A stretch of 64,000 bases of DNA from Paracoccus sp. TOH (GCF_030388245.1 NZ_CP098360.1:292001-356000), one strand, 5' to 3'. Positions 27,396 to 38,613 are shown, counted from the first letter of the stretch. Made by a program: numbers and translations. Notes: generated from the letters alone by a model not told the origin.

Positions 27396-27962
27396 TCACG
27401 ACTTTTTCGCCCAGGCCATTTCGCCCGGCGGCAGCGCCGGCGGCTGGTAGAGCCCGGCCATGCCGCCACGGTCCCGAGTCAGCACCGACAAGGCGCCATT
27501 CGCCTCGATGATGGCGAACTTGATCTCGTTCAGGTCGGTGATGCCCTTTTCACGCAGCTTCAGATAAAGCTCGCCCTCGCCCATGCCCAGGCGGCGCAAC
27601 CGGCCCCCGTGCACCCGCCCCTCGGTGACGACGATGCGCGGCCGGCCTTCGAAGATCCGCGACAGCAGGTCCGAGGACAGGATCGCCTCGTCCACCAGCT
27701 TGTTGAAGGCGGCGACCAAGAAGATGGCGAACATCGCCGGCAGCATCGGCACGTCGGGATAGAACAGCGAATCGCCCACCGCCGAGCCGATGGCGATGAC
27801 CAGCAGGAACTCGACGATGGAAAGCTGCGCCACCGTGCGCCCGCCCAGCCAGCGCATCAGGGCCAAGGTATAGAAATAGATGATGAGGGTGCGCAGAAAC
27901 ACCTCCCAGGCGAAACGAAGCTGCTGATCGCCCAGGAAGATGCGGTTCAGTTCTTCTAGCAT
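27396..27962 (-). CDS. DUF421-family membrane protein (YetF-like)
   Basis: A 188-residue protein of the DUF421/YetF family. Three N-terminal transmembrane helices (roughly residues 20-95, including TLIIYFYTLALMRWLGGRT and SIVEFLLVIAIGSAVGD) are followed by a soluble domain with the family's EGRVHGGRLRRLGMGEGEL and EIKFAIIEANGALSVL stretches. The role of the family is not established. The start at 27962 (MLEELNRIFLG) is preferred over a longer frame lacking similarity. About 265 bp without a clear gene separate it from the thioesterase gene. Confidence 0.82.
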   Translation of the reverse strand: MLEELNRIFLGDQQLRFAWEVFLRTLIIYFYTLALMRWLGGRTVAQLSIVEFLLVIAIGSAVGDSLFYPDVPMLPAMFAIFLVAAFNKLVDEAILSSDLLSRIFEGRPRIVVTEGRVHGGRLRRLGMGEGELYLKLREKGITDLNEIKFAIIEANGALSVLTRDRGGMAGLYQPPALPPGEMAWAKKS

Positions 27963-28056
27963 GGCGGCTGTCCCCTGCCCGCGCCGAAGCTGGCGCCAGA
28001 AGACAAGCCGGGATGCCCGGTGCCGGTTCCCCCCCGGGGCCGAAAGCCGGAAGCGC

Positions 28057-28782
28057 CTAGACCGCCAGGAAACCGCCATCCAGCGGCAGCACAGCGCCCG
28101 AGACCATGCTGCTGTCCGTGGACAGCAGCAGCGCGATGCCCTGCGCCACCTCCTCGGCCTCGGCAAAGCGGTTGAGCGGATGGCGCACCATCATCGGCTG
28201 GCTTTTCGCCGGGTCAGACCAGGCCTCGGCCGCCAGTTCGGTCAGGGTGATGGTGGGCGCCACGGCATTCACGCGGATGCCATGCGCGCCCAGCTCCTTG
28301 GCCAATACCCGCGTCGCGCCCTCGAGCCCCGCCTTCGAGGCGGCATAGCACAGGTGGTCCTGGAAGCCGCGATGGCCGGCGATCGAGGTGATGTTGACGA
28401 TGGCGCCGCCGCCGCCCGCCGCCACGCGGGCGCGGGCGAATTCCTGGCAGCAGATCAGCGCCGCGCGCAGATTGATGCCCAGCACCGCCTCATAACCGGC
28501 CTCGGTCATGTCGAGCACGCTTTCCAGCACGTTGATGCCGGCGCTGTTGATCAGGTAGTCGGCGGCCCCCGCCTGCGCCATGGCGGCGCGGGTTGCGGCC
28601 GGGTCGGCCAGGTCGACGCGGATGCCGCGCGCGCCGATCTCGGCCGCGAGGCTGTCGAGGTCGGACTGGGTGCGGCTCAGCGCCACGACCCTGGCGCCGC
28701 GCCCGGCCATGAGCCGCGCGCAGGCGCGGCCGATGCCCTTGCCGGCGCCGGTGATGATGACGGTCTTGCCCGAGAATTGCAT
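28057..28782 (-). CDS. SDR oxidoreductase resembling L-xylulose reductase (DCXR-like)
   Basis: A 241-residue classical short-chain dehydrogenase. The cofactor motif is TGAGKGIGR (residues 9-17) followed by RVVALSRTQSDLDSL, an Arg pattern that suggests NADP(H). The active site is Ser in NITSIAG and Tyr/Lys in YAASK. The C-terminal half (APTITLTEL, AWSDPAKS, RFAEAEEVAQGIALLLS, GGFLAV) closely matches animal dicarbonyl/L-xylulose reductase as I recall it. That enzyme interconverts L-xylulose and xylitol, which fits the surrounding pentitol genes. It ends the ABC-transporter-led run; it could alternatively be a generic carbonyl reductase. Confidence 0.8.
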   Translation of the reverse strand: MQFSGKTVIITGAGKGIGRACARLMAGRGARVVALSRTQSDLDSLAAEIGARGIRVDLADPAATRAAMAQAGAADYLINSAGINVLESVLDMTEAGYEAVLGINLRAALICCQEFARARVAAGGGGAIVNITSIAGHRGFQDHLCYAASKAGLEGATRVLAKELGAHGIRVNAVAPTITLTELAAEAWSDPAKSQPMMVRHPLNRFAEAEEVAQGIALLLSTDSSMVSGAVLPLDGGFLAV

Positions 28783-28823
28783 GGTTCCTCGCAGGTTCGG
28801 TTCGGCGGCAGGGCCGCCGGTGT

Positions 28824-30446
28824 TCAGTTTTGCGGCAAGGCCGCCATGGCGGCGCGGATCTGCCGCGCCGTGGATTGCAGCGCCAGGAAGGCGGCGTGAC
28901 GCGCGTCCTGCCGCGCCCGGCTGGCGGGATCGGGGGCGCAGCGCGCGGCGATGCGCGACATGGCGGGCATGGCGCTGTGCAGGTCGGGAAACAGCCCGGC
29001 CGCCACCGCACCCAGCATGGCCGAGCCGAGCAGCACCGGCTCGGGGCATTCCGTGACCTCGACCGGCAGCCCGGTGGCATCGGCCAGCACTTGCCGGGTC
29101 AGCGGATGCGTGCCGGCGCCGCCGCTGACGCTGATCGTTTCGACCGGAGCGCCGTTCTGCGCCTGGGTCTCGATGATCTGTCGCAGCCCGTAGCCAAGGC
29201 CGCAGATCCCCGCGACATAAAGCGCGACCAGCGAATCCGGCCCGGTCTCCATCCCCTGCCCCATGATCACGGCGCGGGCATGGGGATCGGCGAAGGGCGC
29301 GCGGTTGCCCAGGAACTCGGGCACCACATGCAGGTCATCGGCCAGCCGCAGGGCGGCGCTGGCAGAGCCCGCCAGTTCCAGCGCCCGGTCGGCCAGCCAT
29401 TGCGGCAGCGGCTTGCCCGCCGCCGCGGCCAGCGCCGTCGCCTCGGCCGTGGCGGGGTGCAGCTGCACCAGCTGGTCGATGGCAGCGCCGGCGGCGGATT
29501 GCCCGCCCTCGTTCAGCCACATGCCGGGCACCATGGCGGAATAATACGGCCCCCAGACGCCCGGCACGAAGGCCGGCTCGCGCGTGGTGGTCATGGTGCA
29601 GGAGGAGGTGCCGAAAACATAGCCCAGGCAGGCCGTGGCGTCGCCCCCGGCCGCGACCGTGCCGACGCCGCCGGCATGGGCGTCGATCAGCCCCGCCGCC
29701 ACGGCGATGCCGGGGCGCAGCCCCATCGCCTCGGCCGCGGCCTCGGTCAGCCCCTGACCCAGCGGCGTGCCGGGATCGACGACGCGGGCGCCGATGCGGG
29801 CGAAACCGTCATCGGCCAGGTCGCCCAGGCCGATCTGGCGGAAATAATCCGCGTCCCAGCGCCCCTCATGCGCCAGATAGGTCCATTTGCAGGTGACGGT
29901 GCAGGCGGACCGCTCCAGCGCCCCGGTCGCCTTCCAGGTCAGGAAGTCGGTCAGGTCGAAGAAATGCGCCGCCGCCGCATAGACCTCGGGCCGGTTCTCG
30001 CGCAGCCACAAGAGCTTCGGCGTCTCCATCTCGGGCGAGATGCGGGTGCCGACATATTTCAGCACGTCGTGCCCTTGCGCATTGATGCGCTCGGCCTGCT
30101 CGACGGCGCGGTGGTCCATCCAGACGATGATGTCGCGTTCGGGATGGGCGGGGTCGCCAACCGGCAGCGTCGCCTGCCCAGCCCCGCGCACGACCAGCGA
30201 ACAGGTGGCATCGAAGCCGATGCCCGCGACGCCGGCCGGGTCGATCCCGGCCAGCGCCACGCATTCCCGGACCGAGTCGCAGACCGCAAGCCAGACCTGC
30301 TCGCTCGACTGCTCGGCGATCACGCCGCGCTCGCGATGCATCTCGATGGGGCGCTTGGCGGTGGCAAGCAGGTGGCCGGCCCGGTCGAAGACCCCGGCCC
30401 GCGCCGAGCCGGTGCCCACGTCGATGCCGATCAGATACTGGTCCAT
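28824..30446 (-). CDS. FGGY-family pentulose kinase, probably D-ribulokinase
   Basis: A 540-residue FGGY carbohydrate kinase with IGIDVGTGSARAGVFD at the N-terminus (phosphate 1), VWMDHRAVEQAERI (sugar-contacting), a central GGVGTVAAG segment and the C-terminal ISVSGGAGTHPLTRQVLAD adenosine motif. The HRAVEQA and FGTSSCTM features are those of the D-ribulokinase/FGGY branch rather than xylulokinase or glycerol kinase. With ribitol 2-dehydrogenase encoded just upstream, the expected route is ribitol to D-ribulose to D-ribulose 5-phosphate. A separate xylulokinase lies 5.5 kb away. Confidence 0.85.
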   Translation of the reverse strand: MDQYLIGIDVGTGSARAGVFDRAGHLLATAKRPIEMHRERGVIAEQSSEQVWLAVCDSVRECVALAGIDPAGVAGIGFDATCSLVVRGAGQATLPVGDPAHPERDIIVWMDHRAVEQAERINAQGHDVLKYVGTRISPEMETPKLLWLRENRPEVYAAAAHFFDLTDFLTWKATGALERSACTVTCKWTYLAHEGRWDADYFRQIGLGDLADDGFARIGARVVDPGTPLGQGLTEAAAEAMGLRPGIAVAAGLIDAHAGGVGTVAAGGDATACLGYVFGTSSCTMTTTREPAFVPGVWGPYYSAMVPGMWLNEGGQSAAGAAIDQLVQLHPATAEATALAAAAGKPLPQWLADRALELAGSASAALRLADDLHVVPEFLGNRAPFADPHARAVIMGQGMETGPDSLVALYVAGICGLGYGLRQIIETQAQNGAPVETISVSGGAGTHPLTRQVLADATGLPVEVTECPEPVLLGSAMLGAVAAGLFPDLHSAMPAMSRIAARCAPDPASRARQDARHAAFLALQSTARQIRAAMAALPQN

Positions 30447-30473
30447 GGCGGTTCTCCGTTCCGGGCGCTTCGG

Positions 30474-31205
30474 TCAGACGCGGTCGAAATTGGTGGGCAG
30501 CACCAGCATGTCGCGGATGGTGACGGTGCGCTTGCGGGTCAGCATGTATTCGACCGCGTCCGCCACCTCTTCCGGGTCGATCAGGCTGCCGGATTCCTTG
30601 GCCTTGCGCAGGTTCTCCTCGGGCCAGTCGGCCAGCAGCGCCGAGACCACCGGGCCGGGCGAGACCTGCATGACCCGCACGCCATGCGGGATCATCTGCC
30701 GGCGCATGCCCTGCACGAAGCTGGTAATCGCCCATTTCGAGCCGGAATAGACCGGTTCCCACCAGGTCGGGAAATGGCCGGCGATGGAACAGGTGACGAC
30801 GATGTCGCCGGTTTTGCGTTCGATCATGTGCGGAACGACCGCGCGGACGTTCTTCATCACCGCGTTGACGTTGAGGTTCAGCATCCGGTCGATGGCCTCG
30901 GGCGTCGACTCGGTCAGGTCGCCGCCGATATAGGTGCCGGCGTTGCAGTAGAGAATGTCGATGTGATCGACCTTGGCCAGGATCCCGGGGATCATGGCGT
31001 TGCAGCTTTCGGGGTCGAGCAGGTTCGTCACCTGCGGGATCGCCTTGTCGCCCAGCCGGGCGGCCAGCTCGGCCAGCGCCGCCGCGTTCCAGTCCACCAT
31101 GACCACGGTGGCGCCGCGCCCGAGCAGCCGCTCGGTGGTGGCAAGCCCGATCCCCGAGGCCGCGCCGGTGATGACGGCGACCTTGCCGTCCAGCGATTCA
31201 GACAT
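30474..31205 (-). CDS. rbtD: Ribitol 2-dehydrogenase
   Basis: A 243-residue SDR that oxidises ribitol to D-ribulose with NAD. It has TGAASGIGLA at residues 14-23 with a following Asp (VMVDWN), which favours NAD, and the active site Ser in TCSIAGH with Tyr/Lys in YSGSKWAI. The segments NAGTYIGGDL, WEPVYSGSK, GPVVSALLADWP and the C-terminal TVTIRDMLVLP follow the enterobacterial RbtD closely in memory. The start has AGGAG just upstream. Position between the transporter and the ribulokinase gene supports the substrate call. Confidence 0.86.
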   Translation of the reverse strand: MSESLDGKVAVITGAASGIGLATTERLLGRGATVVMVDWNAAALAELAARLGDKAIPQVTNLLDPESCNAMIPGILAKVDHIDILYCNAGTYIGGDLTESTPEAIDRMLNLNVNAVMKNVRAVVPHMIERKTGDIVVTCSIAGHFPTWWEPVYSGSKWAITSFVQGMRRQMIPHGVRVMQVSPGPVVSALLADWPEENLRKAKESGSLIDPEEVADAVEYMLTRKRTVTIRDMLVLPTNFDRV

Positions 31206-31241
31206 TCCGTTCTCCTGTCTTTTGAATGGGTTGGGCGGGGC

Positions 31242-32208
31242 TCAGCGCCATTCGCGCCCGATATAGATGGCCAGCAGGATGATCGCGCCCTTGATCACGT
31301 CCTGCAGATAGGGGTTGATGCCCATCAGGTTCAGGCCGTTGTTCAGGATGCCCAGCAGCACCGCGCCGATCAGCGTGCCCAGGATCAGCCCGCGCCCGCC
31401 GGCGATGGCGGTGCCGCCCAGCACCACGGCGGCGATGGCGTCCAGTTCGAAGCCCACGCCGGCATTGGGCTGGCCGCTCATCAGCCGCCCGGTCAGGATC
31501 ACCGCCGCACAGGCCGAGGTCAGGCCCGAAATGCCATAGACCGCCAGCTTGACGCGCTGGGTCTTGACCCCCGAAAGCCGCGCCGCCGTCTCGTTGCCGC
31601 CCAGCGCATAGACATGGCGGCCGAAGGCGGTGCGCTGCAAAAGCACCCAGGCCAGGGCATAGATCACCACCATGGCGATGACCGGCACCGGGACCACGCC
31701 GACGCGGCCGACCCCGAACCAGGAAATCCAGCTGGGAATGCCGCTGATCGGATAGCCGCCGGAATAGATCAGGCCCAGGCCGCGCGCCATGCCCATGGTG
31801 GCCAGCGTGACGATGATGGCCGGCATCCGGCCCCAGGCGACCAGAACGCCGTTCGCCAGCCCGATGCCCAGGCCGACCAGCAGCCCGACCAGCAGCGCGG
31901 CCGGCGCGGGCCAGCCCATATTGACCATCAGCCCGGCGCTCAGCGTGCCGACCAGCGCCATCACCGCGCCGACCGACAGGTCGATGCCGCCGGTCAGGAT
32001 GACAAAGGTCATGCCGACCGCCAGGATGCCGACGATGGAAACCTGGCGCAGCACGTTCATGATGTTGCCCAGGCTGAAGAAATTGTCGCTGGCCAACCCC
32101 ATCAGGCAGGATACGACGATCAGCCCGATCAGCGGCAGCGCCAGCGGCGACTGCAGCAGGCGGCCAAACGAAAAGCCGCCGGTTTTCCCGGCCGCGCCGG
32201 TGTTTGCG

Positions 32209-32219
<11 letters not shown>
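31242..32219 (-). CDS. Ribose-type ABC transporter permease (RbsC-like)
   Basis: A 325-residue inner-membrane permease of the sugar CUT2 class, with eight to ten transmembrane helices. The signature [14 protein letters not shown] lies in the cytoplasmic loop that meets the ATPase, preceded by [18 protein letters not shown]. The ATG at 32219 follows GGGAGAG and overlaps the ATPase gene by 11 bp. It would import ribitol, xylitol, arabitol or similar pentitols judging from neighbours; only the transporter class is visible in the sequence. Confidence 0.92.
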
Positions 32220-33711
<1,492 letters not shown>

Positions 33712-33739
33712 GATGCCCTCCTGAATGGCTGGGAAATGT

Positions 33740-33766
33740 CCCGCCCCCGCGACATGCGGGGGCGGG
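33740..33766 (-). other. Intercistronic stem-loop after the sugar-binding-protein gene
   Basis: Perfect 11-bp stem CCCGCCCCCGC / GCGGGGGCGGG with a 5-base loop, 15 bases after the binding-protein stop codon on the minus strand and before the ATPase ribosome site. It likely gives more binding protein than membrane components. Confidence 0.6.
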
Positions 33767-33781
33767 CGCGGGGAGGAACCG

Positions 33782-34687
33782 TTACCAGCTGAACTCGGCA
33801 GCGTTCTTGGCGTCCACGACCATGACGTCGATCGGCACTTCCTTCGGCACCACGCGGGCGCCCCATTTCTGCGCCAGCGCCATGGCCAGGCCGACCCGGA
33901 CCTGGTCGCGGGGGAATTGCGCCGTGGTCTCGATGAACGGGCCGCCGTCGGCGATGGCCTTGACCGCCTCGGGCGCGCCATCGACCGAGGTCAGCTTGAT
34001 GTCCTTGCCCGAGCCCTGGATCGCCGCCAGCGCGCCCATGGCGCCGCCGTCGTTGACCGAGAAGATGCCGGCCAGATTCGGCTTGGACTGGATCATGTTC
34101 TCGACCACGCCCAAGGCGACCGAACGGTCCTGCCGGCCGTTCTGGGTGTCGACCAACTGGATCTCGGGAAATTCCTCCAGCGCGGCCTTGCAGCCTTCGA
34201 CCCGCTGCAGGATCGGCACGACCGGGATGCCGTCAAGGATCGCCACCTCGCCCTTGCCGCCCAGGGCCTCGCCCAGATACTTGCAGGACATATAGCCCGC
34301 GTCGCGGTTCTTCGAGCCGACGAAGGTGTCGACCGGGCCGTTCGCGTTCGCATCGACCGCGACCACGATGACGCCGGCGGCCTTGGCGGCGTGCACGGCG
34401 GCCTCGATCCCGGCGCTGTCGGTGGGGTTCAAAAGCAGGATGTCGATGTTTTGCTGCAGCATGTCCTCGACATCCGAGATCTGCTTGGCGACGTCATGGC
34501 CGGCATCGGTCACGACCACCTCGGCGCCCAGGCTGGCGGCGGCCTCGTTCAGCGCCTCTTGCATGGACACGAAATAGGGGTTGTTCAGCTCCTGGAAGGT
34601 CATGCCGATCTTCAGCTTGTCCTGGGCCAGCGCCGGAGCCGCCACGAGCGCCAGCGCGGCCGATGCGGTGAGCAGTTTCGATTTCAT
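33782..34687 (-). CDS. Ribose-type periplasmic sugar-binding protein (RbsB-like)
   Basis: A 301-residue periplasmic binding protein of the LacI-fold class, the substrate receptor of the CUT2 transporter encoded downstream. Signal peptide residues 1-21 ([11 protein letters not shown]), then the mature [21 protein letters not shown] opening typical of RbsB-like proteins; [28 protein letters not shown] and the C-terminal [11 protein letters not shown] follow the ribose-binding pattern. The ligand is probably a pentitol, inferred from neighbouring dehydrogenases and kinases. Start codon has GGGAGGGAAA upstream. Confidence 0.92.
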   Translation of the reverse strand: MKSKLLTASAALALVAAPALAQDKLKIGMTFQELNNPYFVSMQEALNEAAASLGAEVVVTDAGHDVAKQISDVEDMLQQNIDILLLNPTDSAGIEAAVHAAKAAGVIVVAVDANANGPVDTFVGSKNRDAGYMSCKYLGEALGGKGEVAILDGIPVVPILQRVEGCKAALEEFPEIQLVDTQNGRQDRSVALGVVENMIQSKPNLAGIFSVNDGGAMGALAAIQGSGKDIKLTSVDGAPEAVKAIADGGPFIETTAQFPRDQVRVGLAMALAQKWGARVVPKEVPIDVMVVDAKNAAEFSW

Positions 34688-34787
34688 CGGGGTTTCCCTC
34701 CCATCTGGATGAAAGCAGGCATGGCCTGCGCGTCTCCGGGCAGCGCCGCGCCGCCCGAATTGGTGAAGTTCGCGTTGCGGGTCGTCG

Positions 34788-35672
34788 TCAGTCCGCCATG
34801 ACCAGCGCCTTTTGCGCCGCGAATGTCGCGCGGAATTGCGAGGGGGACATTCCCTTGAGCTTCAGGAAATGCCGGTTGAAGTTCGACAGGTTCGAGAAAC
34901 CGACCTCGTAGCAGATCTCGGCCACCTTGATGTCGGGATCGGTCAGCAGCATCTGGCAGGCCAGATCGACGCGCAGCTGATTGCGATAGCGCACCAGCGT
35001 CGTGCCGGTATGGCGCTTGAAGGCGCGCGAAAAGGCGCTTTGGCTTTGCCCGACCATCTCGGCCAGCTCGCCCTCCTCGACCTGCTCGGTCAGGTGCTCG
35101 CGCAGATAGGCCAGCGCGCGGTTGATGCCGCCGTCATGGGTGCGGGTCAGGTCAAGCTCGAAGCTCAGGCTGGCCAGCACCTCGTATTCCGAGGCGTTGG
35201 CCAGGATGTCCAGGATCTCCCAGAACAGCGCCAGGCGGCGGATACCCTGCGACTCGATCAGCCGCTCGACCAGCGGGCGGATGCGGGCGCTGGTCTCGTC
35301 GCCGAAAAGCAGGCCGCGGCGCGAGCGCTCCAGAAGCGGGCGCAGCGCCGCCATCTCGGGCATGGCGGCGCAGGCATCCTCGATGAAGGGTTCGGGGAAC
35401 TGGATCACCAGCGAGCGCAGCGGCACGATCTCGCCCGGCGGGATATCGCTGATCCAGTTCTGCGGCAGGTTCGGGCCGGTCATGATCAGCTGGCCGGGCC
35501 GGAAGCTGCCGACATGATCGCCGACATAGAAGGTGCCCGAAGTGGCGACGACCAGATGGATCTCGTATTCGGGATGATAATGCCAGCGCACCGTGCGGAA
35601 CGGATAGCCATGCATCCACGCGGCGAAGGATTCGCCCTTGCGGATGTGGACCAGTTCCAGATCGGGTTGCAT
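34788..35672 (-). CDS. AraC-family transcriptional regulator of the pentitol locus
   Basis: A 294-residue regulator with an N-terminal cupin-type sensor (VRWHYHPEYEIHLVV near residues 25-39, then FRPGQLIMTGPNLPQNW) and a C-terminal pair of helix-turn-helix motifs: VGQSQSAFSRAFKRHTG and VAEICYEVGFSNLSNFNRHFLKLKGMSPSQFR. The ATG at 35672 has GGAGGAAGG upstream; the longer frame is rejected. It lies between xylulokinase and the transporter genes, the natural activator for both. An FNR-like site and an A/T-rich patch lie upstream. Confidence 0.9.
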   Translation of the reverse strand: MQPDLELVHIRKGESFAAWMHGYPFRTVRWHYHPEYEIHLVVATSGTFYVGDHVGSFRPGQLIMTGPNLPQNWISDIPPGEIVPLRSLVIQFPEPFIEDACAAMPEMAALRPLLERSRRGLLFGDETSARIRPLVERLIESQGIRRLALFWEILDILANASEYEVLASLSFELDLTRTHDGGINRALAYLREHLTEQVEEGELAEMVGQSQSAFSRAFKRHTGTTLVRYRNQLRVDLACQMLLTDPDIKVAEICYEVGFSNLSNFNRHFLKLKGMSPSQFRATFAAQKALVMAD

Positions 35673-35786
35673 CGCCTTCCTCCCTGCCCGTCTCGAAGCC
35701 TGACGGGCCGTCGCGGACGTTCGGCAACCATAGGCTTGCGACCGGCCGGCGATCCACATCAGCGCGGAAAAAATACCGATACTTTT

Positions 35787-35800
35787 TTGATCGAAATCAC
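35787..35800. promoter_or_regulatory. FNR-like box and A/T-rich patch upstream of the AraC gene
   Basis: TTGAT-CGAA-ATCAC matches the FNR/Anr consensus (TTGAT-N4-ATCAA) at nine of ten positions. It is about 115 bp upstream of the AraC-type start and next to the A/T-rich stretch 35768-35788. Could be coincidental. Confidence 0.25.
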
Positions 35801-35916
35801 GCAGGAATTGAAGATCCCCGCCACCGGCCGGACGAGAGAAGCTCGCTGCACAGCAGAAAGCCTATGCCGCATTGCAGCGACATGGGCTTGCTTTCCGGGG
35901 AAAACCCTTGATGCCG

Positions 35917-37377
35917 CTATTGCGCGGCAGGTCCGGTCAAATCCCGCAACCGCGGATAAGCGGTGTGATAGCGCTCATACTTTTCCGCATAGGCTGCGGC
36001 CAATCCGGCATCAGGCACAACTTCGGCGCGAATGGCCGGCTTGGCAAAGACGCGTTCGGAAGTATCGCCCGTCGCGCATGCCGCCGCCAGCTTGGCGGCG
36101 CCGAAGGCCGCGCCAAAATCGCCGTCCTCGGGCTCCAGCAGCGTCAGGCCGGTGGCCGAGGCCATGATTCGCAGCCAGTCCCGCGACCGCGCGCCGCCGC
36201 CCACCGCATAGGCGGCCTCGATGGGCGTGCCGGCCTTGCGTAGCGCATGGACGCAATCGGTGAAGGCCATGGCCACGCCTTCCATGGCCGCCTGCGCCAG
36301 ATCGGCCAGCCCGGTGGCGCGGCGCAGGCCCAGGAAGGCGCCGGTGGCCTCGGGATCGTTCAGCGGCGTGCGCTCGCCCGAGAGATAGGGCAGGAACAGC
36401 ACCGGCGAGGGTGCGGTCACGTCGCCCACCAGCGCGGCGAGTTCCGGCACCGTCTTGCCGGTGATCTCGGACAACCAGGTCATGCTGTCGGTCGCCGACA
36501 GGATCACCCCCATCTGGTGCCAGGTGTTCGGCACGGCATGGCAGAAGGTATGCACCGCATCGCCGGTATTCGGCGCGTAAGTCTCGGTCGCGGCAAACAG
36601 CACGCCCGAGGTGCCCAGAGACAGAAAGCCGGTGCCGGGCGTCATCACCCCCATGCCGCAGGCGGTCGCGGCATTGTCGCCGCCACCGCCCGCCACCGGC
36701 ACCCGCGGGATGCCCCAGCGCTCGGCCAGTTCGGCGCGTAGATGACCGGAGACATCGCTGCCCTCGACCAGCCCGGGCATCTGGGCGCGCGTCAGCCCGG
36801 TCGCGGCCAGCAACGCATCCGACCAGTCGCGCTTGCCCACGTCCAGCCACAGCGTGCCCGCCGCGTCCGACATCTCGGCCACATGCTCGCCGGTCAGCCA
36901 CAGCCGCAGGTAATCCTTGGGCAGCAGCACCTTGACGGTCCGCTCGAAGATCGCGGGCTCGTTCTGGGCGACCCACAGCAGCTTGGGCGCGGTGAAGCCC
37001 GCCATGACCAGATTGCCGGCGATGCCGTGAAAATCGGCCCGCGCCGTCAGTTCCGCGCATTGCGGACCCGAGCGGCCGTCGTTCCACAGGATGCAGGGCC
37101 GCAGCACCCGGTCCGAAGCGTCGAGCAACGTCGCGCCGTGCATGTGCCCGGACAGGCCGATGGCCTGAAGCCGCGCCATCGCGGCCGGATGTTCGCGCGC
37201 GAGCTGGCCGATGGCGGCTTCGCAGCCGGCGATCCAGTCAGCGGGCGCCTGCTCGGACCAGCCGGGATGCGGCCGGCTGACGCTCAGCCCCGCATGGGCG
37301 ACGCCGACGGTCGCGAAGGTCTCGTCCACCAGCATCGCCTTGATGCCCGAGGTGCCAAGGTCGATCCCCAGATACAT
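35917..37377 (-). CDS. xylB: Xylulokinase
   Basis: A 486-residue FGGY kinase that phosphorylates D-xylulose to D-xylulose 5-phosphate for the pentose phosphate pathway. Visible: LGIDLGTSGIKAMLVD at the N-terminus, the xylulokinase-type sugar motif GLSGHMHGATLLD near residue 75 (LSGQMHG in most XylB), LWNDGRSGPQC, FLSLGTSGVLFA and the C-terminal AVGGGARSRDWLRIMAS ATP-binding segment. The ATG at 37377 uses a GGAG inside the end of the upstream dehydrogenase gene; a GTG three codons earlier is less likely. Gene order dehydrogenase-kinase fits xylitol use. Confidence 0.92.
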   Translation of the reverse strand: MYLGIDLGTSGIKAMLVDETFATVGVAHAGLSVSRPHPGWSEQAPADWIAGCEAAIGQLAREHPAAMARLQAIGLSGHMHGATLLDASDRVLRPCILWNDGRSGPQCAELTARADFHGIAGNLVMAGFTAPKLLWVAQNEPAIFERTVKVLLPKDYLRLWLTGEHVAEMSDAAGTLWLDVGKRDWSDALLAATGLTRAQMPGLVEGSDVSGHLRAELAERWGIPRVPVAGGGGDNAATACGMGVMTPGTGFLSLGTSGVLFAATETYAPNTGDAVHTFCHAVPNTWHQMGVILSATDSMTWLSEITGKTVPELAALVGDVTAPSPVLFLPYLSGERTPLNDPEATGAFLGLRRATGLADLAQAAMEGVAMAFTDCVHALRKAGTPIEAAYAVGGGARSRDWLRIMASATGLTLLEPEDGDFGAAFGAAKLAAACATGDTSERVFAKPAIRAEVVPDAGLAAAYAEKYERYHTAYPRLRDLTGPAAQ

Positions 37378-37382
37378 GGCAT

Positions 37383-38420
37383 TCACTCCGGCATGACGAT
37401 CTGCAGCTTCACATCGGTCTCGCGCGCCTCGACGGCACGGTCGAAGCCGGCGATGCTGTCCGCGAAGGGGATCGAGGCCGAGATCAGCGGCTTCAGGTCC
37501 ACCTTGCCCGAGGCGATCAGCGCGATGGCCCGGTCATAGACATTGGCATAGCGGAATACCGTCTCGACCCGCAGTTCCTTGGCCTGCAGCCCGACGATGT
37601 CGACCGGCACCGGATCGACCGGCATGCCGACCAGCACGATGGCGCCACCCGGCCGCGCAAGCTGGTGCATCGACAGGATCGCCGGCGCGGCGCCCGAGCA
37701 TTCAAAGACCAGGTCGGCGCCCCAGCCGTCGGTCGCCTCGGCCACCGCCTGAGCCAGCGGGCGGTGGCGGATGTTGACGGTCTCGATGCCGTCATAGGCG
37801 CCGATGATGTCCAGCTTGGGCTGGGCAAGATCGGCGACGATCACCTTGGCGCAACCGCCGGCCAGCGCCGCCAGTGCCACCATCATGCCGATCGGGCCGG
37901 CGCCGGTGACGACAGCGATGTCGCCGGGCTGGATGCGGGCCCGCAAGGCCGCCTGCATGCCGATGGCAAAGGGCTCGACCATCGCGCCCTCGGCAAAGCT
38001 GACACGCTCGGGCAGCTTGTAGGTGAAGGCGGCGGGGTGGATCACCTCGGGCGTCAGGCAGCCATGCACCGGCGGCGTCGCCCAGAAGGTCACGGCGGGA
38101 TCGACATTGTAGATCCCCAGCTTGGCGGCGCGCGAGGTCGGGTCCGGAATCCCCGGCTCCATGCAGACCCGGTCGCCGGGCTGCAGATGCGTGACCTCGG
38201 CCCCCGCCTCGATCACCGTGCCGGATGCCTCGTGCCCCAGCACCATCGGCTCGCGGACCACGAAATGCCCGATCTTGCCATGGGTATAATAATGCACGTC
38301 CGAGCCGCAGATGCCGACCGTATGCGTCCGGATCCGCACGTCCCTGGGCCCCAGCGTGGCAGGGATGTCGAAATCCCGCAGCGTCAGCTTGCCCTTTTCT
38401 TCCAGCACCAATGCCTTCAT
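37383..38420 (-). CDS. NAD-dependent xylitol (polyol) dehydrogenase, zinc type
   Basis: A 345-residue medium-chain zinc dehydrogenase that would oxidise xylitol to D-xylulose. Catalytic zinc ligands lie in [13 protein letters not shown] (Cys) and GHEASG (His-Glu); the cofactor motif is TGAGPIGMM. The four-cysteine structural zinc loop of sorbitol dehydrogenases is absent: the region reads [18 protein letters not shown], as in bacterial xylitol dehydrogenases. It could also act on D-arabitol or sorbitol. First gene of the minus-strand pentitol run, with xylulokinase beginning 5 bp after its stop. Confidence 0.88.
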   Translation of the reverse strand: MKALVLEEKGKLTLRDFDIPATLGPRDVRIRTHTVGICGSDVHYYTHGKIGHFVVREPMVLGHEASGTVIEAGAEVTHLQPGDRVCMEPGIPDPTSRAAKLGIYNVDPAVTFWATPPVHGCLTPEVIHPAAFTYKLPERVSFAEGAMVEPFAIGMQAALRARIQPGDIAVVTGAGPIGMMVALAALAGGCAKVIVADLAQPKLDIIGAYDGIETVNIRHRPLAQAVAEATDGWGADLVFECSGAAPAILSMHQLARPGGAIVLVGMPVDPVPVDIVGLQAKELRVETVFRYANVYDRAIALIASGKVDLKPLISASIPFADSIAGFDRAVEARETDVKLQIVMPE

Positions 38421-38576
38421 CGCCCGTTCTCCTGATCGCCGCGCCGCCTCGGGCGCCCTCGACTCGCGTCTTTGGCGGCGAGTCGGGACGCATGTAAACA
38501 AAAACCCGCGCCACGCGCGAGCTTTTGCCCATCAGAAGAATAATTGTATCAGTTTCGAGTCGTGAAAGCTATGCGC

Positions 38577-38613
38577 CCCGGCTCCGGCGATGCGCCACCC
38601 GCCCCGAGCCGGG
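38577..38613 (-). terminator. Candidate terminator of the YqeY gene
   Basis: An 8-bp perfect stem CCCGGCTC / GAGCCGGG with a 21-base loop starts 9 bp after the YqeY stop on the minus strand. The 202-bp gap 38421-38622 beyond it must also hold the pentitol promoter; an A/T-rich island is at 38536-38560. Confidence 0.35.
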
